Positions 14,405 to 22,597 of a stretch of 23,415 bases of DNA are shown piece by piece. Each line of letters opens with the position of its first letter. Positions within the stretch are counted from its first letter, which is position 1. A program made the position numbers and the translations under genes. A model generated the notes under the pieces. It did no database searches. It was not told where the DNA came from and saw nothing but the letters and a program-made list of their open reading frames with translations. The stretch comes from Candidatus Bathyarchaeota archaeon. Its GTDB lineage: Archaea > Thermoproteota > Bathyarchaeia > Bathyarchaeales > DTEX01. Location: the NCBI GenBank assembly GCA_018397055.1, contig JAGTQS010000017.1, positions 1 through 23,415 on the forward strand, given 5' to 3'.

Positions 14405-15445
14405 TTAGGGTTTTATGGCTATTTTAACGCATTCGCCTTTACTCATTTTAATCAAGGCGTCTTCAACCTCTGAAAGCGGCATCTCCTCCGTAATAAGAGG
14501 TTTACCCATAAACCTTCCGTTTGAAATAAGCTTAAAGGCTTTAAGTACAGAAACAGGCGTGTGGTGAAAGATGCCCTTAACTGTCAAATCCTCGTAATGT
14601 ATCCTCTCCGTGTCCAACGATATTTTCGCGCCTGAGGGGCATCCTCCAAAAAACAGCGTCGTCCCAGCTTTTCGAGTCATCTGAAAGGCAAGCTCCCAAG
14701 TTTGTGGTAGACCAACAGCTTCAATAACCTTGTCTGCACCCAGTCCACCTGTGATTTCTTTAACACGGCTCAACTGATCCTCCTTTGAAGCGTCAATTAC
14801 TACGTCAGCGCCCAGTTTACTAGCAATTTTGAGGCGTTCAGCCTGAAGGTCCGTAACGATAACTTTTGAGGCTCCCTCGAGTTTAGCCAGTTGAAGATGA
14901 ATTAAGCCTATTGGTCCACTTCCCAAAATTAGAACTGTATCGCCTAAGCCAATATTTGCAGCATCAATTCCGTTTATTGCGCAAGCTAAAGGCTCAAGCA
15001 GCGCAGCTTCTTCAAAAGAAACGTTTTTGGGCATAACGTAAGTGTTTTGCCTAACGATTGGAGCAGGAACCCGAATGTACTCAGCATAAGCGCCATCTAC
15101 ACTGAATCCAATAAGAGTATCCAACAGGTGCTCGCAGAGGTTAGGTTTACCAGTTTTGCAGAAAAAACAGCTATTGCAGGGTGCTGAATTTGCGACAGCA
15201 ACACGGTCTCCGATTCCAAATTTATTTGCCACCTTTTGCCCTGTTTCTTCCACGGTTCCAGAAAATTCGTGGCCCATAATAATTGGGGGAATAACTTTAG
15301 GATGACCGCGTTTATACATTTTTACGTCTGTTCCACAGGTCAAAGCAACTTTCACTTTGACCAAAATCTCCTCTGAGCCAATCTGAGGAATGTCAACATC
15401 TTCAATTCTAATTTTTCCCGGCGCATGAAACCTCGCAGCCTTCAT
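14405..15445 (-). CDS. Zinc-dependent alcohol/polyol dehydrogenase (MDR family)
   Basis: 346 residues. Catalytic zinc ligands are C38 (TCGTD), H59 and E60 (GHEFSG). A structural zinc lobe has C90, C93, C96 and C104. The NAD(P) site is LGSGPIGL in the Rossmann fold. Sorbitol, threonine and related dehydrogenases share this layout; the substrate is not predictable. ATG 15445 fits the family N-terminus (MKAARFHAPGKI). The frame extends to a TTG at 15478, but those 11 residues are atypical. GGTGAT lies about 15 nt upstream. It is followed 14 nt later by the corrinoid protein, which suggests oxidation of an alcohol or methylated compound linked to methyl transfer. Confidence 0.9.
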   Translation of the reverse strand: MKAARFHAPGKIRIEDVDIPQIGSEEILVKVKVALTCGTDVKMYKRGHPKVIPPIIMGHEFSGTVEETGQKVANKFGIGDRVAVANSAPCNSCFFCKTGKPNLCEHLLDTLIGFSVDGAYAEYIRVPAPIVRQNTYVMPKNVSFEEAALLEPLACAINGIDAANIGLGDTVLILGSGPIGLIHLQLAKLEGASKVIVTDLQAERLKIASKLGADVVIDASKEDQLSRVKEITGGLGADKVIEAVGLPQTWELAFQMTRKAGTTLFFGGCPSGAKISLDTERIHYEDLTVKGIFHHTPVSVLKAFKLISNGRFMGKPLITEEMPLSEVEDALIKMSKGECVKIAIKP

Positions 15446-15539
15446 TGTTCCATACAAGCAATCACCTTCTTCAATCAATGTGAGATGAGCCTTATTAATT
15501 TAGAACCATTAAACCTTTTGCAAGACAAAATTTGAATGG

Positions 15540-16307
15540 TCACCGCCAAAAAGTCCACTCCTTCTTTGAGTATTTCTCCTCGTAAAGCTCTTCTGCCAGT
15601 CTTCTTTCCGCTTCGCTGAGGTCGTCTTCTACAAGACGTATAGAAAATGAACGTTCGAACCCTTGTCTAAGAGCCTTCCTTACCGTTTCTATGGGCGTCT
15701 GAGTTTTGAGTTCATCCGACAAGTTAGTCACAGGGCTTCTTTTGCTCATCACCCCTTTAATTGTTCCATAATAGTTTGGAACATTAAGCACCTCATTTAG
15801 TGAGTTTAAATTTGTGTTTACCAAAAGGGTTCCATGTTGTAAAATCACGTTTTTCCTTCTCGCCTGAGCGTTTCCAGAAACTTTCTTATTGTTAATTAAA
15901 ATGTTGCTTGGAGGCTTAAAAATTGGATCTACACCTAAAATTTTTAACGACGTAATAATCCCTTTACACAGTATTTTTAACGATTGCTCAACATCAAGCC
16001 CACTAATTAAAGGATGGCTGTGGCTAATTACCACAGTATAGTTGAGGGTTCCAAGGTCTTGGTAAACTGTTCCTCCTCCGCTGAACCTTCGAACAACTTC
16101 TATTTTTTCCCTTTTACAAACGTCGAGATTAACCTCAGCCCTTACGGTCTGCGAGTACCCAACAATAGTTGTCTTTTTGTTTCTCCAAAAGCGTACCGTG
16201 GTAGGAGTGTCGTTCACGATTTTATTAACGAAGATAGCTTCCTCGATAGATAAGTTCTTAGCAGCTTCGAATATTCCTTGGTCGTCTATGAGCCTCCATT
16301 TTTCCAT
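15540..16307 (-). CDS. Lipoate-protein ligase A-like (biotin/lipoate A/B ligase family)
   Basis: 255 residues from ATG 16307. The lipoate-binding signature RRFSGGGTVYQDLGTLNYTV (73-92) is present, and KKVSGNAQARRKNVILQHGTLL gives the conserved Lys and HGT segment. Family members transfer lipoate or octanoate to E2 and H proteins. Length is close to the large LplA subunit of archaea, where the small C-terminal domain is often a separate gene; no such gene is seen here. The frame reaches 16385, but the 26 extra residues contain no family sequence, so the MEKWRLI start is preferred. It is divergent from the second alcohol dehydrogenase, with about 170 bases between starts. A related octanoyl or biotin ligase role is possible. 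Confidence 0.85.
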   Translation of the reverse strand: MEKWRLIDDQGIFEAAKNLSIEEAIFVNKIVNDTPTTVRFWRNKKTTIVGYSQTVRAEVNLDVCKREKIEVVRRFSGGGTVYQDLGTLNYTVVISHSHPLISGLDVEQSLKILCKGIITSLKILGVDPIFKPPSNILINNKKVSGNAQARRKNVILQHGTLLVNTNLNSLNEVLNVPNYYGTIKGVMSKRSPVTNLSDELKTQTPIETVRKALRQGFERSFSIRLVEDDLSEAERRLAEELYEEKYSKKEWTFWR

Positions 16308-16479
16308 AGTGTTACTCAAACCCAAACATTGTTTTCGTGTTGCAATAACACAATTTTGGTTTGTTGCATCTTCCGCAACATTCAATTACAATCTTCATTG
16401 TATAGAGGCACATGATTCTTTTCTATTCTTTATTCTTAAATTCTCAAACTTCATTATTTGTTTTCTGAAGGAAAACGAA

Positions 16480-17517
16480 ATGAAAGCAGTTATGAAAACA
16501 GGACGTGGATCAGGAAATGTTGAACTGAGAGACATCGAGGTTCCAAAGATTAAGCCAGATGAGGTGCTGGTTGAAGTCAAATTCACGGGAATCTGTGGAA
16601 CGGACATACACATTTACCACGATTTGGCCTTTTATACTCCCCCAGTCGTCTTAGGACACGAGTACTCCGGCGTCATAGTCGAAAAAGGTTCAGATGTAGA
16701 CGGCTTCAAAATAGGAGACTTTGTGACGTCCCCTGCGACTATCCCGTGTGGACAATGCCTAATGTGCAGAACTAACCGAGCCAACCGATGTCTCGGAGAA
16801 GAAAAAAGAATTCTCGGTGCCCACAAAGCCAATGGAACCTTTGCAAAATATGTTGCTGTACCAAAAATGATTCTTCACAAAATACCAAAAAACCTTTCTT
16901 TGGAAGAGGCTTCTGTCGCTGAGCTAGTCGCATGCGTTGTCCGCGCCGTGTTTGAACGAGTTGGCGTTGAACCTGGAGACATAGTCGCGGTGTTAGGACC
17001 AGGCCCAATGGGTCTCATAACAGTTCAAGTAGCCCGAGTTGCTGGAGCAAAAGACATAATTCTTACAGGAGTAAGCGCAGACAAGGAGAGGTTCAGCGTC
17101 GCCAAAGAGTTCGGGGCTGACTTGATAATCGACGTTGAGAAGGAAAACCCCGTTGAGGTTGTGAAAAACCTTACCGAAGGGTTAGGTGCTGATGTTGTGT
17201 TTGAGGCAAGCGGCTCTTCTGCTGCTCGAAAACAGGCTTTTGAGATGGTTAGGAGATGTGGAAAAGTGGGCTTGTTAGGTCTTACTGGAAAGCCAACTGA
17301 CATCAATCTGGACTCTGTTGTTGAGGGAGAACTTGACGTGAAAGGTTCATGGGGGACAGTGTGGACAAGCTGGAAACGAACCTTGAACCTTCTCAGCTCA
17401 GGCTTAATACGAATCTCGCCGCTGATCTCTGCTAAGTTGCCACTTGAAAAATGGCAGGATGGATTCAAACTTATGGAAGAACGAAAAGCTTTGAAGGTAC
17501 TTTTAATCCCCTCATAA
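16480..17517 (+). CDS. Zinc-dependent alcohol/threonine/sorbitol dehydrogenase (MDR family)
   Basis: 345 residues. Catalytic zinc ligands are C39 (ICGTD), H60 and E61 (GHEYSG). The structural zinc site is C90, C93, C96 and C104. The NAD(P) fingerprint is VLGPGPMGL. The late insert KGSWGTVWTSWKRTLNLLSSG is typical of the threonine/polyol dehydrogenase subgroup. Start ATG 16480 follows GAAGGA at about 7 nt; the open frame reaches 16177, but that part runs over the lipoate ligase gene on the other strand. It is a distant paralog of the dehydrogenase at 14405-15445 and seems to be transcribed alone. Confidence 0.9.
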   Translation: MKAVMKTGRGSGNVELRDIEVPKIKPDEVLVEVKFTGICGTDIHIYHDLAFYTPPVVLGHEYSGVIVEKGSDVDGFKIGDFVTSPATIPCGQCLMCRTNRANRCLGEEKRILGAHKANGTFAKYVAVPKMILHKIPKNLSLEEASVAELVACVVRAVFERVGVEPGDIVAVLGPGPMGLITVQVARVAGAKDIILTGVSADKERFSVAKEFGADLIIDVEKENPVEVVKNLTEGLGADVVFEASGSSAARKQAFEMVRRCGKVGLLGLTGKPTDINLDSVVEGELDVKGSWGTVWTSWKRTLNLLSSGLIRISPLISAKLPLEKWQDGFKLMEERKALKVLLIPS

Positions 17518-17615
17518 ACAGACATTTAGTCTATAGAAAAACCTAATTAAAACACGGAAAGCCAATAATTCAGATGGCCAAATATTTTTGTTCACAAAAT
17601 TTCGGTTGCGTCCAC

Positions 17616-18963
17616 TAATCGGTTAACTTTTTGGACTGTGACTGGGTCCTCTCCTATGTTATCGACATACAAGAAGGAGGTGGAACTCAATCATATCAGT
17701 CCGAAGCGAGATAGAGGTATGCGGAGATATAAGGCTTGCATGCCTGTCTAGGGACCTGGATGAAGCTAACGTGAACAAAGAGATTCTGAAGGCGGTTGTC
17801 GTAGGGCTCAAGACCAGTTAATCGCTGAGTTATGCGGCGGGAAATACGCTAGGAATAGGGATGCCAAGTTCGAGAGGGCAGGAACCGACGACAGAACCTT
17901 CATAACCAGACACGGCACGATAGAGTTCAAGCTGGCCAAGGTAAGGTCCGTGGAGAACGGCTCCATACTAAGACCATTCCTCTTAGACATAGGAGTGGAA
18001 CCCAGAAAAAGAGTTGTTGAAGACTTGGACTTCGAATGCGCAGAGACAGCGACCTACCTCACGTACAGAGACACAAAAACAGTCATAGAAAACCTAACGA
18101 AGGCAAAGGTCTCCAAACACAGAATACACTCCAGCGTCCAGAAGATAGGCTCTTTCATAGACAGGGAACGCAGAAAAACAGCAACCGGGAAGGTAGACCT
18201 ATTGTATGCGGACGGAACCAAAGCCCACGGCACAGACGGAAAGAAGAACGAAATAAACGTCATGGTAGGAAAAAACAGTAAAACAGGCGAGAAAAATCTG
18301 CTGGGACTCACAGTAAACAAGAAATGGAAAGAAACAGCGGAACAGTTCAACGGCAAGGCAGAAGCCCTGATATCAGACGCAGACAGGGAACTGAGAAATG
18401 CGCTCATAGACAAAGCCCTCAACTACCAGCAGTGCGTAAGACATTCAGTCGAAGACGTAGGCTACTCACTATGGAAGGCAGGCCTACCACCACAAGACAG
18501 AAAGGAGATCCGCACAAGACTCAAAATCATACTGAACGCCTGCAGAAACTCAGCCATCAAACACCTCAAAGACCAGAACATGGAAAGGCTCCAGTGGAGA
18601 ATAAACAAGACGCTAGCAGACCTCAAACAACTAGCCAAAGAACTCCTGGAAGACGGCTTAACCACAACAGCGAAGTTCATACGGAACTCAGCAAACTACA
18701 TGATAACCTTTGCAAGACGCCATCAAACAAATAGTCATCCCCTACACAAACAACCTCATAGAACGCTTAATGGGAGAGATAGCGAAGAGAATCAAAAATA
18801 AGTGGATGCACTGGAGCACAACCGGACTAGAAAACCTACTCAACATACTCCTCACCAGATACTGCAACAAAGAACGCTACAACAAACTGAAGCAAAAATA
18901 CTTAAGCCGAGAACACGCATTCATTCACATAAAGGTAACGTAGGAGAGAAAGTTAACCGATTA
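17616..18963 (+). mobile_element. Insertion sequence with 15-bp terminal inverted repeats (about 1.35 kb)
   Basis: TAATCGGTTAACTTT at 17616-17630 is repeated exactly, inverted, at 18949-18963. Between them lies a single degraded transposase gene that fills the element. No clear target duplication is seen at the flanks (TGCGTCCAC on the left, ACAGGCGG on the right), so the exact outer ends are uncertain by a base or two, or flanking sequence has decayed. Confidence 0.85.
17690..18943 (+). pseudogene. DDE transposase, broken by two frameshifts
   Basis: Three frames together give one protein of about 415 residues. Segment A (to 17821) ends NKEILKAVVVGLKTS at a TAA. Segment B (17818-18714) holds RHGTIEFKLAKVRSVENG, LLYADGTKAHGTDGK with the first Asp, and LISDADRELRNAL with the second. 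Segment C (18710-18943) has IPYTNNLIERLMGEIAKRIK with the catalytic Glu. A missing base near 17817 and an extra T in the CCTTTGC stretch (about 18705-18711) explain the shifts. GGAGGTG at 17677-17683 is the apparent SD, but the codons at the right distance are ATC/ATA, so the start may also be lost. It resembles the UPF0236 (ISLre2/ISH6-like) transposases; the family call is tentative. Inactive as read. Confidence 0.75.
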
Positions 18964-19035
18964 ACAGGCGGCACCAAGAATTTACTCACACTTATATTTA
19001 ATCTGCAAAGTCATATTAATTGTGAGTGCTGTAGC

Positions 19036-20114
19036 ATGAAGATTCTGATCCGTGATAGTGATTCGAAAAATGGAAGTTCGCAGAAACTATCAGAGCAAAA
19101 GCCGAGTCAGAGTTACAGAAACTTCTCGTTGAATCCCCCTCTCTTCTCACAATTGATGAAATCCGAGAAGGTGTTGCACCTCTGGTATTCGCTGTCAGCG
19201 AATTTGGTCTACCTGGATCTGGCTCAACAGACGTTTTAGCTTTCAGCTCTAAAGGCGACATCGCAATAGTTGAATGCAAACTTGCCTCTAACCCTGAAAT
19301 CAAGCGCAAGGTAATTGGACAAATCATGGAATATGCCGCATATCTGTGGCAAATTAACTATGAACAAATCGACAACCGGATTAAACAACTAAAGGGCAAG
19401 AGTTTGGCAGAGTCTGTTGCAGAATCCATAGCTGGTGAGTGGGATGAAGAGCTCTTTAGAGATGGCGTTAGAGAAACGTTGGAGAATGGTTCATTTGTCT
19501 TAATAATAGTAGTGGATGAAATCAATGAAGAACTAAGGCGAATAGTCAGATACCTAAATGAATGTAGCAAGTCAGCTTTCTCTCTGCATGCGTTGGAGAT
19601 GAACAGATTTCAAGCAGACAAGACTGAAGTCTTAGTGCCTTACTTGTATGGCGCCTCAACCAAACCCGCAACCAGCCAAAGAGGGCAATGGTCAGAGGAA
19701 GAATTCTTCAAAGCTCTTGAAGAGAATAACAAACAAGAAATTGTTGCGATCGTGAAAGACCTGTACAAGTGGAGTGCTAACACTGCGGACAGAATATGGT
19801 TTGGAACTGGCAAGGAGACAGGATCTTTCACTTTCCACTATCTGAAAGAAGGAAAGACAATATCCATATTTTCGATATACACAGACGGCAGGCTCATATT
19901 GAACTACGGCTGGTTAGTCAAGCCGTTGCAAAAAGAGACATTAGAAGGGTTTCACAAGACGATACATGAAATACCAACATTTCGGCACATTCCTAATACT
20001 TTTGCCAACAAATGGTCTTCTGTGAAAATAGACGCACTCAAAGATCCTCAATACTTAGCAAAGTTCAAAGATGCAGTTCTCTGGGTAAAAACGCAGATCA
20101 AGCCACAATCATGA
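19036..20114 (+). CDS. PD-(D/E)XK nuclease-like protein with a frameshift near its N-terminus
   Basis: The conserved part reads FGLPGSGSTDVLAFSSKGDI then AIVECKLASNPEIKRKVIGQ. It has Asp in STDVLAF and the E-x-K pair in VECK, the core of PD-(D/E)XK nucleases of the NucS/DUF91-like kind. This core is in the frame ending at 20114, which has no start codon upstream of ATG 19326, and starting there would delete the active site. ATG 19036 (MKILIRDSDSK) is one frame off. One extra A in the A5 run at 19066-19070 would join them into about 359 residues. The C-terminal half (EEFFKALEENNKQEIVAIVK onward) is of unknown function. A TATA-like TTATATTTA lies at about 18992-19000. The gene overlaps the convergent ATPase gene by 6 bases. 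Confidence 0.7.
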
Positions 20115-21815
20115 GAGCAACATGAAGAGCGGAGCAGGAATCGCCACAAAATCTTCACTTAACCGAGTTTCCTTGCCTCTGTAGACCAATATTCCTCTGG
20201 TCCCTAACTGTTCACTTATTCCCACCAGCTTCTTTACATGATCACTATCGACTTCCTCACCAGAATAAACCTCTATAGGAACAAGCTTCCCCTTGATATC
20301 TACCAAAAAATCTATTTCCCTACCAGGCTGCGGCTTATAATAGAACATCTTTCTCTTCAACAACCTCAAATCCTGAATCACTTCCAAAGAGAACACCATA
20401 TGAGCAACATTACTGGCCACAACCATTTCCGTCATAACCCCTTTCCAACGATCTGACATATTCAAGACCATAGAATAAGCGTCCCTATTCCCTGCGCTCA
20501 TCGCCTTAAAAGCATAGAACATCAACGGATCCCAGAAATAGAATTTCCTTGGAGTTTTCACCGGCGACCTTCGCCTACCAAACTCCTTCAGCTTTGCAAC
20601 TTCAAGAAGCACAAACGCATCCACAAGATAGTCCAGATATTGTTTAACCGTATTATGCGAAATACCAAGCTTAAGCGCTAAGCTATTGGCACTCGTTTCC
20701 TTTATCGGAACCGTCTCATATAACCCACCAGGAGACTCGAGCAATTCCCACAAGACATTGTAAAGCGTGTCTTCGTTCAGACGCCATTTCACAGCATCTT
20801 TGACCGCAAGATCGACAAACTCTGAATAAACACTCGGATCAATTCTTCCTAACGCAAGTTGTTGCCGAATCGCCAGCGGAAAACCACCCGTTAGAAGATA
20901 GTTCTCAAAATAGGCATACAACTCATCAAGATAAGCCTCAGCCATCTCCAACGCTGCTGGCATTTTGCCACTTGGTTTCGCAAGCTCCATAAAAGCTTCA
21001 AGTCTTTTCTGAACCTCCAAAAACCTCTCATTAGTAAAGAAATCCCTGAGAGCGCGTCTTCCAGCCAGTTGTTCCTTATAGTATGCATATTCAGCAAACT
21101 TCATCGGAAAGAGCAACTTGTCGTTGCTACCTTCCAACATTACTCCCTTTCTCAACCCAAGAACCTCAGCCCCTTTCTTAACATCTAAACTGTGACTACC
21201 CGTAATCAACAACTTTACTCTGTTCTTTGTCAGAAGACCAGCATCAAAAAGGTCCTTCACAGTCACCTGCCAATTCCGCAAACTACTAACTTCATCCAGA
21301 AAAACGTAAGCGCTTCCAGGATAGTCTCTTCTTCTGGCAAGAAAATCGCGAATTATGTTTGCTAAGCCTTCAACGCCGCCCAAGCCAGCTCTATCGCATC
21401 GAATATAAACCACCTTGAGTGGATTGGCTTCATTTGGGTGAGAAAGAGAATAAAGCAGAAGCTCTCGTAACAAAAGCTTGACAAGTGTAGTCTTTCCAAC
21501 CCGCCTCGGTCCCCTTATGCTTACCAGAACATAACCTTCTGCTGTATCAAACAGAATATTCTTTCTCAAGAGAAACAGAAGCCTCGGCATCCATATCTCT
21601 TCAATCCTCAAGGCTGCACCTGGTCTTCTCTGTTGACCAAGCTCAGGATCTCGCTCTCCCATCTCCTCAGTCAAAGGCACTCTGAGCAAGCTTTCCATCT
21701 CTTCTGGCGGCGTCTTTTCATCAATAGTTTTCACCAATCCCTGTAGGAAACTAAGAAAATCAGGTCTCCACCACCAATTATCTTCAACAAGAGCAGATAT
21801 TGACAAGTTTACCAT
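20109..21815 (-). CDS. AAA-type ATPase, DUF4143/archaeal ATPase family
   Basis: 568 residues, somewhat longer than the usual 400-450, mainly through the N-terminal 90 residues. Walker A is GPRRVGKTT (102-110), and Walker B is AYVFLDEVSS (169-178). A winged-helix-like segment (NSLALKLGISHNTVKQYLDY, about 375-395) is followed by the DUF4143-type C-terminal domain (PRKFYFWDPLMFYAF, then GREIDFLVDIKGKLVPIEVY). That end resembles a nuclease-fold domain with a degenerate active site. These ATPases are abundant in archaeal accessory DNA and their role is unsettled. The gene ends by overlapping the nuclease gene tail to tail. Its promoter carries a 24-bp palindrome. Confidence 0.88.
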   Translation of the reverse strand: MVNLSISALVEDNWWWRPDFLSFLQGLVKTIDEKTPPEEMESLLRVPLTEEMGERDPELGQQRRPGAALRIEEIWMPRLLFLLRKNILFDTAEGYVLVSIRGPRRVGKTTLVKLLLRELLLYSLSHPNEANPLKVVYIRCDRAGLGGVEGLANIIRDFLARRRDYPGSAYVFLDEVSSLRNWQVTVKDLFDAGLLTKNRVKLLITGSHSLDVKKGAEVLGLRKGVMLEGSNDKLLFPMKFAEYAYYKEQLAGRRALRDFFTNERFLEVQKRLEAFMELAKPSGKMPAALEMAEAYLDELYAYFENYLLTGGFPLAIRQQLALGRIDPSVYSEFVDLAVKDAVKWRLNEDTLYNVLWELLESPGGLYETVPIKETSANSLALKLGISHNTVKQYLDYLVDAFVLLEVAKLKEFGRRRSPVKTPRKFYFWDPLMFYAFKAMSAGNRDAYSMVLNMSDRWKGVMTEMVVASNVAHMVFSLEVIQDLRLLKRKMFYYKPQPGREIDFLVDIKGKLVPIEVYSGEEVDSDHVKKLVGISEQLGTRGILVYRGKETRLSEDFVAIPAPLFMLLS

Positions 21816-21818
21816 CCA

Positions 21819-21848
21819 ATCTTGTCAGTGAGTTGACAAGATATAAAC
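21819..21848 (-). promoter_or_regulatory. TATA box and 24-bp operator-like palindrome before the ATPase gene
   Basis: ATCTTGTCA (21819-21827) and TGACAAGAT (21834-21842) form a perfect 9-bp inverted repeat around GTGAGT. On the minus strand a TTTATATC TATA element (about 21840-21847) leads directly into it, and the ATG follows 3 bases after it. Another TGACAAG half site lies inside the gene at 21801-21807. A repressor bound here would block initiation, or the RNA hairpin would mask the start. Confidence 0.6.
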
Positions 21849-22156
21849 TTTTTCCTACAATGACGCCGTTTGCAGTGGAAACAATAAGACACCCATAAAT
21901 CAAACAGAAAAAAGGGGGTATGCGGGGAAATCTCGTTCTGAGTAAAAATAGGCTACCCCGGCTGTTTTTTATGGAGTTTTTCTTGACCTCGACTGGGTTA
22001 GTAAGGTTTTTGATGGTTATTTACGTTTTCGGAAGAGTTTGCCACCGTCGTTGTATTTGCCTGTGATGTATTCAAAGCCGGCGACGTAGACCAAAAACTG
22101 GGTCACTTAAGAAACGTTTTCGAACAAATAACACAAATAGAGGAACAAAGCCAACA
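21843..22156. other. Mostly non-coding stretch between the ATPase and zinc-ribbon genes
   Basis: It contains G- and T-rich runs, including T6 at 21965-21970, and a possible 29-residue ORF on the minus strand (22017-22106). An overlapping plus-strand frame (about 22014-22160) is also open but has no start codon. Gene remnants are likely here. Confidence 0.4.
22017..22106 (-). CDS. Possible 29-residue basic peptide or gene remnant
   Basis: GTG at 22104-22106 opens a short frame (MTQFLVYVAGFEYITGKYND then GGKLFRKRK) ending TAA at 22017-22019. Composition and codon use look protein-like and the end is basic. It may be a true micro-protein or the tail of a lost gene. No SD is evident, and a TAA directly precedes the GTG in frame. 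Confidence 0.3.
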   Translation of the reverse strand: MTQFLVYVAGFEYITGKYNDGGKLFRKRK

Positions 22157-22301
22157 ATGACCAAAAATAAAAAAGAAATACCGCTGTGAAATATGCGGTC
22201 GAGAAATAAGCAAAGAAGAACATGAAACCTACAACGGTTTATGCGAAGAATGCCACGAAACAGAAATAGACGAACTCGAATACGAAGACGACTATGGTTG
22301 A
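22157..22301 (+). CDS. Small zinc-ribbon protein, one-base frameshift near start
   Basis: From codon 8 onward the frame reads YRCEICGREISKEEHETYNG then LCEECHETEIDELEYEDDYG, a two-CxxC zinc ribbon with an acidic tail, ending TGA at 22299-22301. This frame has no start codon. ATG 22157 (MTKNKK) is one base off. Removing one A from the A6 run at 22169-22174 gives a continuous 47-residue protein. It is followed 14 bases later by a similar gene, so the pair looks like a tandem duplication in one operon. Confidence 0.6.
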
Positions 22302-22315
22302 CTTACGGGATACAC

Positions 22316-22489
22316 ATGACTGAAACAGAAAACAATAAAAAAACAAAAAAGAAGAAAAAGCACTGCGAAAACTGCGGCGCAGAACTTGGTGAAGACCAAG
22401 TCTACGAACTCGACGGAATGACCCTTTGCTGGGACTGCTACAACGAAGAAGAAGACTTACATGCAATAGAAGAAGAATGGATAGAATAG
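22316..22489 (+). CDS. Small zinc-ribbon protein with Lys-rich head and acidic tail
   Basis: 57 residues from ATG 22316. The head is Lys-rich (NNKKTKKKKK), then HCENCGAELGEDQVYELDGM and LCWDCYNEEEDLH with two CxxC pairs, then an acidic tail (AIEEEWIE). The layout matches the preceding gene, including CxxC spacing and the polarised charge. The function is unknown; such proteins often bind nucleic acid or partner proteins. The frame opens upstream to 22241, but that part overlaps the preceding gene. Confidence 0.7.
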   Translation: MTETENNKKTKKKKKHCENCGAELGEDQVYELDGMTLCWDCYNEEEDLHAIEEEWIE

Positions 22490-22597
22490 CTACCTCAAGT
22501 TTCTTAGACACCAAAAGATCGGATAGGCGCTTTTTGATGTCTTAGCTTTCTTATAACTTCGCAAAAGAAGAGTTGGAAATCTGTTAAGATTAGATGG

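Noticed and set aside
17690..18943. Programmed frameshifting of the transposase
   Set aside because: Two shifts at unrelated sites without a convincing slippery heptamer, plus a missing start codon, point to decay.
17600..18980. Target-site duplication flanking the insertion sequence
   Set aside because: Flanks TGCGTCCAC and ACAGGCGG do not match in direct orientation.
22014..22160. Plus-strand open frame ending EQITQIEEQSQQ before the zinc-ribbon gene
   Set aside because: It looks protein-like but has no ATG, GTG or TTG and overlaps the better minus-strand ORF; at most a remnant.
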